From contig NZ_FRAX01000009.1 of NCBI RefSeq assembly GCF_900142465.1, positions 62,001-126,000 of the forward strand: a stretch of DNA of 64,000 nt, read 5' to 3'. Made by a program: the position numbers and the translations under genes. The notes beneath the pieces were generated by a model that worked only from the letters and a program-made list of their open reading frames with translations, was not told the DNA's origin and ran no database searches. Every line of letters begins with the position of its first letter. The first letter of the stretch is position 1. Of the stretch, positions 7,370 through 15,466 are shown piece after piece. The stretch comes from Fibrobacter sp. UWH6 (GTDB taxonomy: Bacteria; Fibrobacterota; Fibrobacteria; Fibrobacterales; Fibrobacteraceae).

Positions 7370-9145
7370 CTACTTCTCTGTATAAACCACAGGGTTTACC
7401 CAGTCAGCATGGTCAAAATTCTTGGCGCCCATTTCGTCAGTCACCAGAGATATTCTACGGCCGCCGCGAATATCCAGATCCGCCGATTTTACCTGACGGC
7501 CTTCCATACGGCCACTTCTCCAGATTTCACGGTTGTCCAGTAAGACGATAAAGTCTACGACACCATTGCCCGACTCATCATCCACGCCGCAAGTCACCGT
7601 AAATCGGGTCGCATTCTTCGGCAGTTCATAAACGTGCCTTGAAGGAGCATGGGTTCCAATGCCTGCTACGTAAAGTTCGCCATTGACCCGCAGCGGATTT
7701 CCATCAATGGATTTTCCAATATGGGTGTTTCCATAACCCTGTTCCTGATGGATCAAGTTCAAATCATACACAAAGACTTCACCATCCTTCAGGCTGTAAG
7801 CGGAACGGGCCATCTGGGCAAAAGTACTTCCCATATCCACGCCATAAACCAACAGCAACAGCACATAGGGAACAAGTCCCGGCAAGGGGATTTTTTTGAA
7901 CAGCCCACAGAGACGTTCAAACTTTTCAGGAGCAATGTTCTGAGCCAGGAAATAGACCATGGCAAAAATGCCGGCAATGGAAATCCAGAACCAAAGCGCA
8001 TCGCCACGGGTAGACATCAGCATCGAAATATTCAAGTAAGCGACAGCCGACAAAATTACGGCACCATTGATGTTCGGCTTTCTCTGGCAGGACACCGCCG
8101 CAACGCACATGACAGCCGCGGCAAGGCAGTAACGTTCATGCATGCAAGGCAACAACATAAAGAAGGCCAGTGCATTCAGGGCAGCTACCATCATGATGGC
8201 GCCCATGTCAAGCCTCCTGAAGAACGTCACCAGTAGTACCGCGAACGAAACGATTACAAACAAAATCTTTCCCATGAGGCCCGGATTCATAAAAGCCGGA
8301 GCCCATTCGAATATGGGCCTGGTATCGGGAGTCATGTTGCCCACGAGGGCCATCCACAAGTTACCCGCATTCATGGCCGCATAAGGGTACTGCCCCACGG
8401 AACTCAGATAAGCCTGAGAGAATTCCTTGGCAAAGTTCCCCGCCAGAATAAACGGCAAGAAGACCAGCACAAAAACAGCACCGGCAGCAAACAAGCCCTT
8501 CCACATAATCTTGCGGTAGCGGAGAGCCAGGGCTCCGAAAACCGGGAGGAACATAATCATCTGGAACTTGGTCAAAAGACCAAGCATGAACAGAGCCATA
8601 CCAATCGCAAAAGTATTGGGCCTTGCCGCATACCACAGCGCCCACACGCAAATCGTTACCGGCAAGATATCCACCTGTCCCCACACAGGTCCATCCAGGT
8701 AGAACGCAGGATTTATCGCCACCAAAAGCATGACCACAGTCTTTATCTGCGGCGGCCAATCACGACTCCGCAGGCGGAGCCACACGAAATGGGCCAGGGA
8801 TACATGGGCCAAAATCACAGGTAGCAGGCAGAACTGTTTCAGTTCATAATCCAATTGCAACGAAAGCCCCGTGGCCTTGTAGAAGGCTGCCACCACGCGA
8901 AGCCACAAGATATAAAACGGCGGATAGTCGCCCGAAAAATTACCGACGCCCATTTCAAGGTTGCTGATCCAGCTGCGCCAATAGCCCAGGTCAGAACTGA
9001 ATCCCAGCGCATGGAGCATCACGAAATTCAGGAAAACAATAAGCAAGCCCCAACTGGCAAAAGACTTTCGATCCAAAAAAGAATCAAAGGTAATTCTTCT
9101 AAAAGAGTTGATTCTATTCTTTACTTTATTCAATACAAGCTTCAT
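7370..9145 (-). CDS. GT-C type membrane glycosyltransferase fused to an NPCBM domain
   Basis: The 591-residue product has about ten membrane segments from residue 31 to 430. The first outer loop has the acidic and aromatic pattern of GT-C enzymes (SDLGYWRSWISNL, then FSGDYPPFYILWL), like polyprenol-dependent mannosyltransferases. The last 150 residues form a separate domain that reads as NPCBM: LNLIHQEQGYGNTHIG, GIGTHAPSRHVYEL, TCGVDDESGNG and DHADWVNPVVY. The topology would put that domain outside the inner membrane. The gene overlaps the M18 peptidase stop by one base. It probably adds a sugar to an envelope glycan or protein; acceptor and donor are unknown. Confidence 0.85.
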   Translation of the reverse strand: MKLVLNKVKNRINSFRRITFDSFLDRKSFASWGLLIVFLNFVMLHALGFSSDLGYWRSWISNLEMGVGNFSGDYPPFYILWLRVVAAFYKATGLSLQLDYELKQFCLLPVILAHVSLAHFVWLRLRSRDWPPQIKTVVMLLVAINPAFYLDGPVWGQVDILPVTICVWALWYAARPNTFAIGMALFMLGLLTKFQMIMFLPVFGALALRYRKIMWKGLFAAGAVFVLVFLPFILAGNFAKEFSQAYLSSVGQYPYAAMNAGNLWMALVGNMTPDTRPIFEWAPAFMNPGLMGKILFVIVSFAVLLVTFFRRLDMGAIMMVAALNALAFFMLLPCMHERYCLAAAVMCVAAVSCQRKPNINGAVILSAVAYLNISMLMSTRGDALWFWISIAGIFAMVYFLAQNIAPEKFERLCGLFKKIPLPGLVPYVLLLLVYGVDMGSTFAQMARSAYSLKDGEVFVYDLNLIHQEQGYGNTHIGKSIDGNPLRVNGELYVAGIGTHAPSRHVYELPKNATRFTVTCGVDDESGNGVVDFIVLLDNREIWRSGRMEGRQVKSADLDIRGGRRISLVTDEMGAKNFDHADWVNPVVYTEK

Positions 9146-10383
9146 TAAAACTTCCCCAAGAAAATTTTCAAAAGACTAATCAAACCCACATGATCCTTAG
9201 AGGCGATCATCTCACGAATGCTGTGCATGCTGAGCATGGGCTCACCGATATCTACAGTGGGAATTCCAAGTGAAGCCGAAATGGTAGGACCAACAGTACT
9301 TCCACAGGGCATGTCATTACGGGTGATGAACGTCTGATAAGGAACGTCTGCCTTTTTACAAAGAAGTTTGAATTGTGCCGAAGAAAGAACGTCACTGGCA
9401 TAACGCTTCTGGGCATTCGTCTTTAGCACCACACCGCCGCCCAAGACAGGCGCATGGTTTGATTCATGCTTCTGCGGGAAGTTAGGATGTTCTGCATGAG
9501 CCATGTCAATGGACAAGGCTAAGGAATCAGCCAACACTTCAGACAGGCTACGGCCAACACCACCATTTTGGGCATAACGGTTCCAGAGGGTTTCAAGAGT
9601 TGACTGGAGGAAGTTTCCGCCAGCACCATCACGAGAAACAGAGCCCACTTCCTCGTTGTTCATGAATGCAGCCACCAGGAAGTCATTTTCGGGAACATCC
9701 GAATTCAGCATTGCTTCGGCAATGGCGTGGCAACTGCTCAAGTTATCCAGGCGTCCGGAATAGACCCATTCATCATTAAAGCCACCCACACTTGCAGGCT
9801 GGGCATCAAAAAACTGGACGTCAAAATCAAGCAGGTGTTCATCACCACCCAGTTCCGCCTGAAGGACATCAGCAAATTTCCGGGAGGCATCTGCGGCGCT
9901 AGAACTGGAACTCCATAACGCATCCAGATCCGTCTGGGGGTTCACCTTCAGACCATCCTGATTCACGCCACGGTTCAAGTGGATTGCCAACTGAGGGATA
10001 CGGAACAACTTGCTTCCGCGAATCAGTCGAGAACCGACTTGGCCATCCTTTTCAAAAGCCAGCAGACCGGCATATCCCAGATCACGATCCAGCCAGCTTG
10101 TATAAAGCAGGCCGCCATAAGTTTCAACATGAAGTTTGTTCACTCCCGCACAGTTCTTGTCGGGATTGGGAGATATCCTGAGCGCAGGAAAATCCGTATG
10201 GGCCAGGGCGATACGAAACCTGGTGTTAGAATTCACCTTCCTAGGCAAACGGACCGCAATAAGGGCCCCATTTCGTTCAAAAACGGAGTCCTTACCAAAA
10301 CCAGCCTTTTCAAAAGCCTTCTTTAACTCCGATACCGTGTGAAAAGGTGTTACTGCACTATCTAGAAACTCAAAAAAATCCAT
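9145..10383 (-). CDS. M18 family aminopeptidase (aspartyl aminopeptidase-like)
   Basis: The 412-residue length and the motifs fit the M18 metallopeptidases. Metal and catalytic residues lie in ALAHTDFPALRI (His), YSGRLDNLSSC (Asp), NNEEVGSVSRDGAGG (Glu pair), DMAHAEHPNF (Asp) and SMHSIREM (His). The family removes N-terminal acidic or neutral residues from peptides in the cytoplasm, using two metal ions in a large oligomer. The product has no signal peptide. It is the first gene of a two-gene unit with the glycosyltransferase (TAATG overlap). Confidence 0.93.
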   Translation of the reverse strand: MDFFEFLDSAVTPFHTVSELKKAFEKAGFGKDSVFERNGALIAVRLPRKVNSNTRFRIALAHTDFPALRISPNPDKNCAGVNKLHVETYGGLLYTSWLDRDLGYAGLLAFEKDGQVGSRLIRGSKLFRIPQLAIHLNRGVNQDGLKVNPQTDLDALWSSSSSAADASRKFADVLQAELGGDEHLLDFDVQFFDAQPASVGGFNDEWVYSGRLDNLSSCHAIAEAMLNSDVPENDFLVAAFMNNEEVGSVSRDGAGGNFLQSTLETLWNRYAQNGGVGRSLSEVLADSLALSIDMAHAEHPNFPQKHESNHAPVLGGGVVLKTNAQKRYASDVLSSAQFKLLCKKADVPYQTFITRNDMPCGSTVGPTISASLGIPTVDIGEPMLSMHSIREMIASKDHVGLISLLKIFLGKF

Positions 10384-10470
10384 GATCTCCTCAAATATCG
10401 CTTTTAAAAAATAGAAACATAACGGAAAGACCCATCCAAGTGGTAAATAATTATTTATATATTTCCCAAT
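10384..10470. promoter_or_regulatory. Divergent promoter region, M18 peptidase / MCE protein
   Basis: An 87-base AT-rich gap separates two divergent starts. GGTAAATAATTATTTATATAT is present just before the MCE gene; no Shine-Dalgarno is obvious for that gene. Promoters for both directions must lie here. Confidence 0.45.
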
Positions 10471-11478
10471 ATGGCTTTTAAACCGCTAAAGCGCATCAAC
10501 TGGATGGAAATTTCCGGCCTCCTGGTCGGAATCTTCTTTACCGTTGCCATCATGATTTTTGGCATTGTGCTTTACGCAAAGCTTTTCTCATCTGGTATGA
10601 TCGGCGTGGAAGAATACAAGCTCCACAGTAGGTTCGAAAAGGCGTTCGGCTTACGCCCCGGAACCCGTGTCCAGATTAGCGGTGTAGACGTGGGCCAGAT
10701 TTCCGACATGGAAATTGAGGGCGAAGGCGTCAAGATGGAATTCATCATCCGCAAGCAATACCAGAACTGGATTACCGACAGCGCCAAGGTGTTCGCCATC
10801 CGTGACCAGAACCTGATTTCGGCCCGTGTTGTTAACATCGACGTGAACCGCGGCAAGGGACGAGTACTGGAGGATGGAGAATTCTTACCTCCGGGCCAGG
10901 CGCAGGATATCGAAACCGTTCTTGAAACGGCAAACGAACTTCTGGGACGCGTAAATGTACTTGTCAACGCTGCCGACACCCTACTCTCCATGGCAATGGA
11001 TACGGGAACTACCGTCGGCGCATTGTTCGGCTCCCGAGGACTTTACGACAACCTGAACCGCCAGCTAGGTCGTCTAGACGATATGACCTACATCGGCAAG
11101 AAGGTCTTATTCCAGGCAGCAGGCTTGTTTGACACGATTCAGACAGAAATGCCTCTCCTGTTAGGAAAGGTCAATATCATCGCCGACGACGTATCCGCTA
11201 TGATGGGTGAACTGAAGCCCATTCCCCAGCGAATCGACGGCTTGATGGGTAGTATCGATGGTATGATGGGCAAGGTCGACAAGACTTTCGAACGTGTAGA
11301 TGGAGTCCTTACCGAAGTTGGCGTACTGACAAGCGGAATCGGCGACTTTATGGAAGCCACCGAACAGACTTTGCAGAATGCCGACGACCTTATGGCAGGA
11401 ATCTCCAACATGTGGATAGTCCGCAGATCCATGCCCTCCAAGGATAGCGTGCCCTTCTTGGTGGAGACCCTATGGTAA
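10471..11478 (+). CDS. MCE/MlaD family lipid-transport protein
   Basis: The 335-residue product starts with a single membrane anchor (about residues 10-34), then an MCE domain (about 43-125): SRFEKAFGLRPGTRVQISGV and VDVGQISDMEI, VFAIRDQNLISARVVNID. The remainder is helical, with heptad-like stretches such as GLMGSIDGMMGKVDKTFERV. MCE proteins are the periplasmic substrate-binding part of ABC systems moving phospholipids between the membranes. The permease (MlaE) and ATPase (MlaF) are not in the window. Its stop overlaps the next start by seven bases, so the two are co-translated. Confidence 0.88.
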   Translation: MAFKPLKRINWMEISGLLVGIFFTVAIMIFGIVLYAKLFSSGMIGVEEYKLHSRFEKAFGLRPGTRVQISGVDVGQISDMEIEGEGVKMEFIIRKQYQNWITDSAKVFAIRDQNLISARVVNIDVNRGKGRVLEDGEFLPPGQAQDIETVLETANELLGRVNVLVNAADTLLSMAMDTGTTVGALFGSRGLYDNLNRQLGRLDDMTYIGKKVLFQAAGLFDTIQTEMPLLLGKVNIIADDVSAMMGELKPIPQRIDGLMGSIDGMMGKVDKTFERVDGVLTEVGVLTSGIGDFMEATEQTLQNADDLMAGISNMWIVRRSMPSKDSVPFLVETLW

Positions 11479-12272
11479 AGAAACTGCCTAAGTTCCGCCT
11501 TGCCCGCACAGCAGCCGTCGCCATGGGAATCGCCCTGGCCGCCACTTCTTTCGCAGAAGCCTCCGAATCGGGAATTCTTGCTGCAAGAGCCCAGCGTTCC
11601 TTCAGCAACGGAAAGTTCGCCAAGGGTTACGGCCAGCTGGAAAGAGCTCTTCTCGCCAGCCGCAAAGAATCCGACCTATTTTCTGAAGGTCGAGTCCTGA
11701 TTAACATGGCACGAATCCGCACCATCAGCCTTGACCTAAACCTGGCAGATTCTCTGCTTACCGTTGTCAGGCCCGAAGCCCTGGACGTCAGCACCTTGGT
11801 GCAGCTGGTCACCACAAAGGCCGCCATCGCAAACGCCCGAGGCGACTACCAGAAGGCAAACAAGAACTGCGAATCCATCGTTGCAGACTCTCTAAAGAAT
11901 GCGCAAGAAACTGCACAGGCCGCTTATTATAGCGAATGCGCCATTGCCCAGGCTGGGGCACGTCAGATGGATGCCGCCAATGAATCCCTCAAGATGGTCG
12001 GAAAGCGAACCGACAAGAAGGGCGGGTTCTATGCCTTTACCGCAGCCCGCATCGCAGACATCTCTGGCAACGCCGAAGCAGACTCCCTCTACCGCATCGC
12101 CGAAGCCAAGGCAATCCAGGCAAACCTCCCCTTTACCACGGCAACGATTCTGTACTTGCGTTCCCAGCTGAAGTCTACGCCTAAAAAAGAAGCCGAAGAC
12201 CTGAAGTTGCGTTGCAAGAATGCGTTCGAACTGATCGGCCTCCCCAACAACGCAAAACGTTGTTCTAAATAA
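11472..12272 (+). CDS. Periplasmic TPR-like protein, partner of the MCE protein
   Basis: The 266-residue product has a signal peptide (VAMGIALAATSFAEA) and is otherwise almost entirely helical, with repeated Ala-rich pairs of helices (ERALLASRKESDLFSEG, AAIANARGDYQKANKNC, YRIAEAKAIQANLPFTT) as in TPR solenoids. I cannot name a family. The seven-base overlap with the MCE gene and the terminator behind it define a two-gene operon, which suggests that it works with the lipid transporter. Confidence 0.78.
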   Translation: MVKKLPKFRLARTAAVAMGIALAATSFAEASESGILAARAQRSFSNGKFAKGYGQLERALLASRKESDLFSEGRVLINMARIRTISLDLNLADSLLTVVRPEALDVSTLVQLVTTKAAIANARGDYQKANKNCESIVADSLKNAQETAQAAYYSECAIAQAGARQMDAANESLKMVGKRTDKKGGFYAFTAARIADISGNAEADSLYRIAEAKAIQANLPFTTATILYLRSQLKSTPKKEAEDLKLRCKNAFELIGLPNNAKRCSK

Positions 12273-12299
12273 AATTTTTCAGAATTTATATAAGCAAGA

Positions 12300-12330
12300 A
12301 AGCCTTCCTTACGGAAGGCTTCTATTTTTT
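12300..12330 (+). terminator. Terminator between convergent genes
   Basis: AAGCCTTCC, loop TTAC, GGAAGGCTT, then CTATTTTTT. It serves the MCE/TPR operon; the stem could also work for the convergent gene ending at 12345. Confidence 0.85.
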
Positions 12331-12344
12331 AAAGTCAGCTGTTT

Positions 12345-13202
12345 TTAGTTCGACGTAGAATCCGGAAAAGCAACGGCAACGGAATCGCTAGGCGGCTCAA
12401 CACTGTCAGTCTTGACTTCCGGTTCCTCAACCTTCTTCATAGCCAGCAATTCCCTGTACACAAGGCCAGGATGCATCTTACCCTCCACCATGGCATTCAT
12501 GAGGAACTTCACCCTCTGATAGGTTTCATTCTTCTCGGGATCGCCAACCATACCTTTATATCCAAGAAGTCGAAGAACCTTGGAATAAAAACCTTCCCTG
12601 AACTTCTTGAAGCGAGGTTGCATCATGTCATTCAGCACTGATTCCAGGGCCATTTCGGTCTGCATGGTATCCAGCTCAAAACTGCGGTAGATGGTACGGA
12701 TATGGGGCGGAATAGTGGTATCGGGGCTATCGAAATAACGGCGCATCACGTTTGCGGCCTCGGTCTTGTTCGGATGGGGACCGCGAGCAAGACGCATGGC
12801 ATAGTAGAGCGAATAGCGCCAGTTTTCAGGATAGACTTTACTGGCCCTGCGAAGCACCACAAAGTCAGAAGTATCCTGAGCATCGACAGGAGTGATACCG
12901 CCAACAAAATAGTAGGGGGTATTAAAAAGGCTATCCAACTCCGTGCAAAGATTTGCCACATGACCCAGATAGGCATACTCCTTACCCGTCAGGAAGCTTT
13001 CACCCAGTTCGGTAAGACCCTTGATCCAGAAAAGCCCCGCCACAGATGCATCGTGACCGGCAGCCACATAGCGAACAGAAGAGGCCTTGGGCAAGAAGGA
13101 TTCGTCGAAATTGGTACTGGGAAGAGGCTTTGCCATACGGAAAGCCACCGCCACGAGGGCTACTGCAACAACGATTACCGCAATAAACCTAACAGACCGC
13201 AT
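12345..13202 (-). CDS. Membrane-anchored helical protein of unknown function
   Basis: The 285-residue product has one N-terminal membrane segment (FIAVIVVAVALVAVAF) and a soluble helical part with TPR-like features (LFWIKGLTELGESFLTGKEY, RRASKVYPENWRYSLYYAMR). It ends in an acidic, Pro/Ser/Asp-rich tail. The pattern of tryptophans and tyrosines within helices is like the TPR-type assembly proteins found in this phylum, but I do not recognise a family. It follows pyrF by 21 bases on the same strand. Confidence 0.75.
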   Translation of the reverse strand: MRSVRFIAVIVVAVALVAVAFRMAKPLPSTNFDESFLPKASSVRYVAAGHDASVAGLFWIKGLTELGESFLTGKEYAYLGHVANLCTELDSLFNTPYYFVGGITPVDAQDTSDFVVLRRASKVYPENWRYSLYYAMRLARGPHPNKTEAANVMRRYFDSPDTTIPPHIRTIYRSFELDTMQTEMALESVLNDMMQPRFKKFREGFYSKVLRLLGYKGMVGDPEKNETYQRVKFLMNAMVEGKMHPGLVYRELLAMKKVEEPEVKTDSVEPPSDSVAVAFPDSTSN

Positions 13203-13223
13203 TCGACTACCTCAACCTTGTTC

Positions 13224-14117
13224 CTAGATCTGGCAAGCTTCAGCCAGACGTTCCAGGGCGTCAACGCATTCGTTAGCGAAGTTTTCGGGCTTTTCGCTAC
13301 GCTGGTAAGCGAAATTCAGACCACTGGAGCTGTTCAGCACATGGAACTTGCGCTTGCCGCCACCGTTCTTGATTGCGGTAAGTACAGTCTTTGCATCGCC
13401 ACCCTGACCACCGGGCACACCAGGAATGGAAACGCCAGGAATCAGGAAGGGAATTTCGTGCTGGTGGGCAACACAGTAGGCGGTAATCTTTTCAAGTTCT
13501 TCGGGATGAGTTGCACCGACCACAGCACCGAAGAAGCCCTTGTCGCCGTCCCATTCAAAGATCTTGTCGGCAACAGAGTAGAAGGCTTCGTTCACGTCGC
13601 GGGGATCGTCACTACCGATAACAGGCATATCCTGGAAATCGTGAGCGCCCTTGTTGCTGGTACGGAGCAGCACATAAGCACCGTTCTCGGAATTTTCGCG
13701 AACAAAGGGATTCACGGAATCGGAACCCATCCACGGGGAAACGGTCACCACGTCAGCCTTGTACACGTCAAAGGCGGCGGTAGCGTAGGCAGCGCTGGAC
13801 TTACCGATATCACCGCGCTTGGCATCGAGAATCACGGGAATGCCAGCACTCTTGTAATCAGCAATGAGCTGCTGCAAGGTGAGCATGGCCTGCACGCTGA
13901 CGCATTCGTAGTAAGCGCTATTGGGCTTGACTACAGCGGGCTGCACATTGCGCTTCAGGCAGCACTCCAGAATTTCGGAATAGAAACGCTTGATCTTGTC
14001 TTCGGCAGAACCTGCAGAAACACAAGGGTCAATCAGCTTCATCACCGGATCCATGCCCATGCAAACCGGGTTGCCGCACTTGGCGACGCGCTGTTCTAGA
14101 CGTTCATGAAAGTTCAT
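13224..14117 (-). CDS. pyrF: Orotidine 5'-phosphate decarboxylase, long form
   Basis: The 297-residue product fits the type 2 (long) PyrF group. CMGMDPVM near residue 20 and the catalytic PVILDAKRGDIGKSSAAYA segment with Asp-Lys-Asp are intact, followed by VTVSPWMGSDSVNPF and the phosphate loop near PGVSIPGVPGGQGGD. The enzyme turns OMP into UMP, the last step of pyrimidine synthesis, in the cytoplasm. It lies 23 bases downstream of the rRNA methyltransferase gene and probably belongs to the same long minus-strand unit with dxs and ispA. Confidence 0.96.
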   Translation of the reverse strand: MNFHERLEQRVAKCGNPVCMGMDPVMKLIDPCVSAGSAEDKIKRFYSEILECCLKRNVQPAVVKPNSAYYECVSVQAMLTLQQLIADYKSAGIPVILDAKRGDIGKSSAAYATAAFDVYKADVVTVSPWMGSDSVNPFVRENSENGAYVLLRTSNKGAHDFQDMPVIGSDDPRDVNEAFYSVADKIFEWDGDKGFFGAVVGATHPEELEKITAYCVAHQHEIPFLIPGVSIPGVPGGQGGDAKTVLTAIKNGGGKRKFHVLNSSSGLNFAYQRSEKPENFANECVDALERLAEACQI

Positions 14118-14140
14118 TATAAACCTCAGCTATTTCCGTT

Positions 14141-15466
14141 TTACTTCAGTTCGTCCAGGATCTGGGCGGCTTCGTAAGAAAGGATGCCGTGAGCCACAGC
14201 AACATTCAGGGATTCCAGATCGCTACTCATGGGGATCTTGACGGTTTCGTCAGCCAGTTCAATGAAGTAGGGATTGGTGCCAGCACCTTCGTTACCCACC
14301 AGGAAAGCCATCTTGCGGAGCTTATGCTGGGGAATTTCGCGGAGGGACTGCTTACCGTGAAGATCAGTAGCAATAATGGTGTAACCCTTGCTGCGGAGGA
14401 AGTTGATCTGGTCGATCAGGTCAACATCAAATTCGAAAGGCACGCGGAGGAAAGTACCCGAGGAACCACGAACAACCTTGGGGTTGAAGGGGCTAACGGT
14501 ACCGCGACCGAGAATCATACCATCGGAACCGAAACCGAGGCTGGTACGGAAGAGAGTACCCAAGTTACCCGGATCCTGCACGGCGTCCACGAGAGTGAGG
14601 ATGCTACGGCTGGATTCATAGGCGGGCTTCTTGCTGGCAATGCGGGCCACGGCAATCACACCCTGGGGGGTAACGGTAGAAGACAGACGCTTCATCTGGT
14701 CTTCAGTCAAGATGTTAATCTTGATTTCAGCTTCATTAATGGTTTCGATCAAGCCTTCGTCAGCGAAACCTTCGACAGCATAAACGCCAACCACCAATTC
14801 ACGATGATGGGAAACCAGTTCCTGCACAACGTGAACACCTTCACCAATGAAACGGCCTTCGCGTTCGCGGCCCTTTTCGGTGGTGAGAGCCAGGAGCTTC
14901 TTGAACCAAGGCGGGTTGAAGTTTACATCTTCGCTAACTTCAGCCTGGGCTACGCGTGCTTCCAGTGCGGCTTCGTCCAGAACTTCTTCCACAGCTTCTA
15001 CAGGCTGTTCTTCAGGACGCTGACGGTAAATGGGGCGGCTAAATTCACGACGTTCGCCACCATCGCGGTTAAAGGGCTTGCGGTCGCCACGGAAGGGGCG
15101 GTCACCGAAAGAACGGGGGCGACGGTCACGATTGAAGGGGCGGTCTTCACCTTCTGCGCCTTCATGGTTGAATTCACGACGGTCATCGTCGCGACGGGGG
15201 CGGTCACCAAAGGGACGGTCACCGAAACGGCGTTCGCCGCGGTCACCAAAAGGTTTGCGGTCACCGAACTTGCGATCACCAAAACGGCGTTCGCCACGGT
15301 CACCAAACTTTCTGTCGCCAAAAGACTTGCGGTCGCCACGGCCTTCACGGGAGTCACGGCTATCGCCGTCACGACGGGGGTTACGACGGTCAGCAGCTTC
15401 GCTGACGCCGAACTTGCGGTTCAATGTGGCCTTTACGGTGCGGTTTTCGTTATTTTCTTCGCTCAT
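14141..15466 (-). CDS. SpoU/TrmH family RNA methyltransferase with Arg/Gly/Asp-rich N-terminus
   Basis: Residues about 185-441 form an RNA 2'-O-ribose methyltransferase of the SPOUT class: motif 1 DPGNLGTLFRTSLGFGSDG, motif 2 AFLVGNEGAG, motif 3 IPMSSDLESLNVAVAHGI, which form the knotted SAM site. An RNA-binding substrate domain precedes it (EVSEDVNFNPPWFKKLLALT onward). Residues about 20-150 are an unusual low-complexity tract of FGDRKFGDRGERR type repeats, positively charged and probably disordered, likely extra RNA-binding. The target is probably 23S rRNA, by family. Its ATG overlaps the dxs stop (ATGA). Confidence 0.9.
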   Translation of the reverse strand: MSEENNENRTVKATLNRKFGVSEAADRRNPRRDGDSRDSREGRGDRKSFGDRKFGDRGERRFGDRKFGDRKPFGDRGERRFGDRPFGDRPRRDDDRREFNHEGAEGEDRPFNRDRRPRSFGDRPFRGDRKPFNRDGGERREFSRPIYRQRPEEQPVEAVEEVLDEAALEARVAQAEVSEDVNFNPPWFKKLLALTTEKGREREGRFIGEGVHVVQELVSHHRELVVGVYAVEGFADEGLIETINEAEIKINILTEDQMKRLSSTVTPQGVIAVARIASKKPAYESSRSILTLVDAVQDPGNLGTLFRTSLGFGSDGMILGRGTVSPFNPKVVRGSSGTFLRVPFEFDVDLIDQINFLRSKGYTIIATDLHGKQSLREIPQHKLRKMAFLVGNEGAGTNPYFIELADETVKIPMSSDLESLNVAVAHGILSYEAAQILDELK

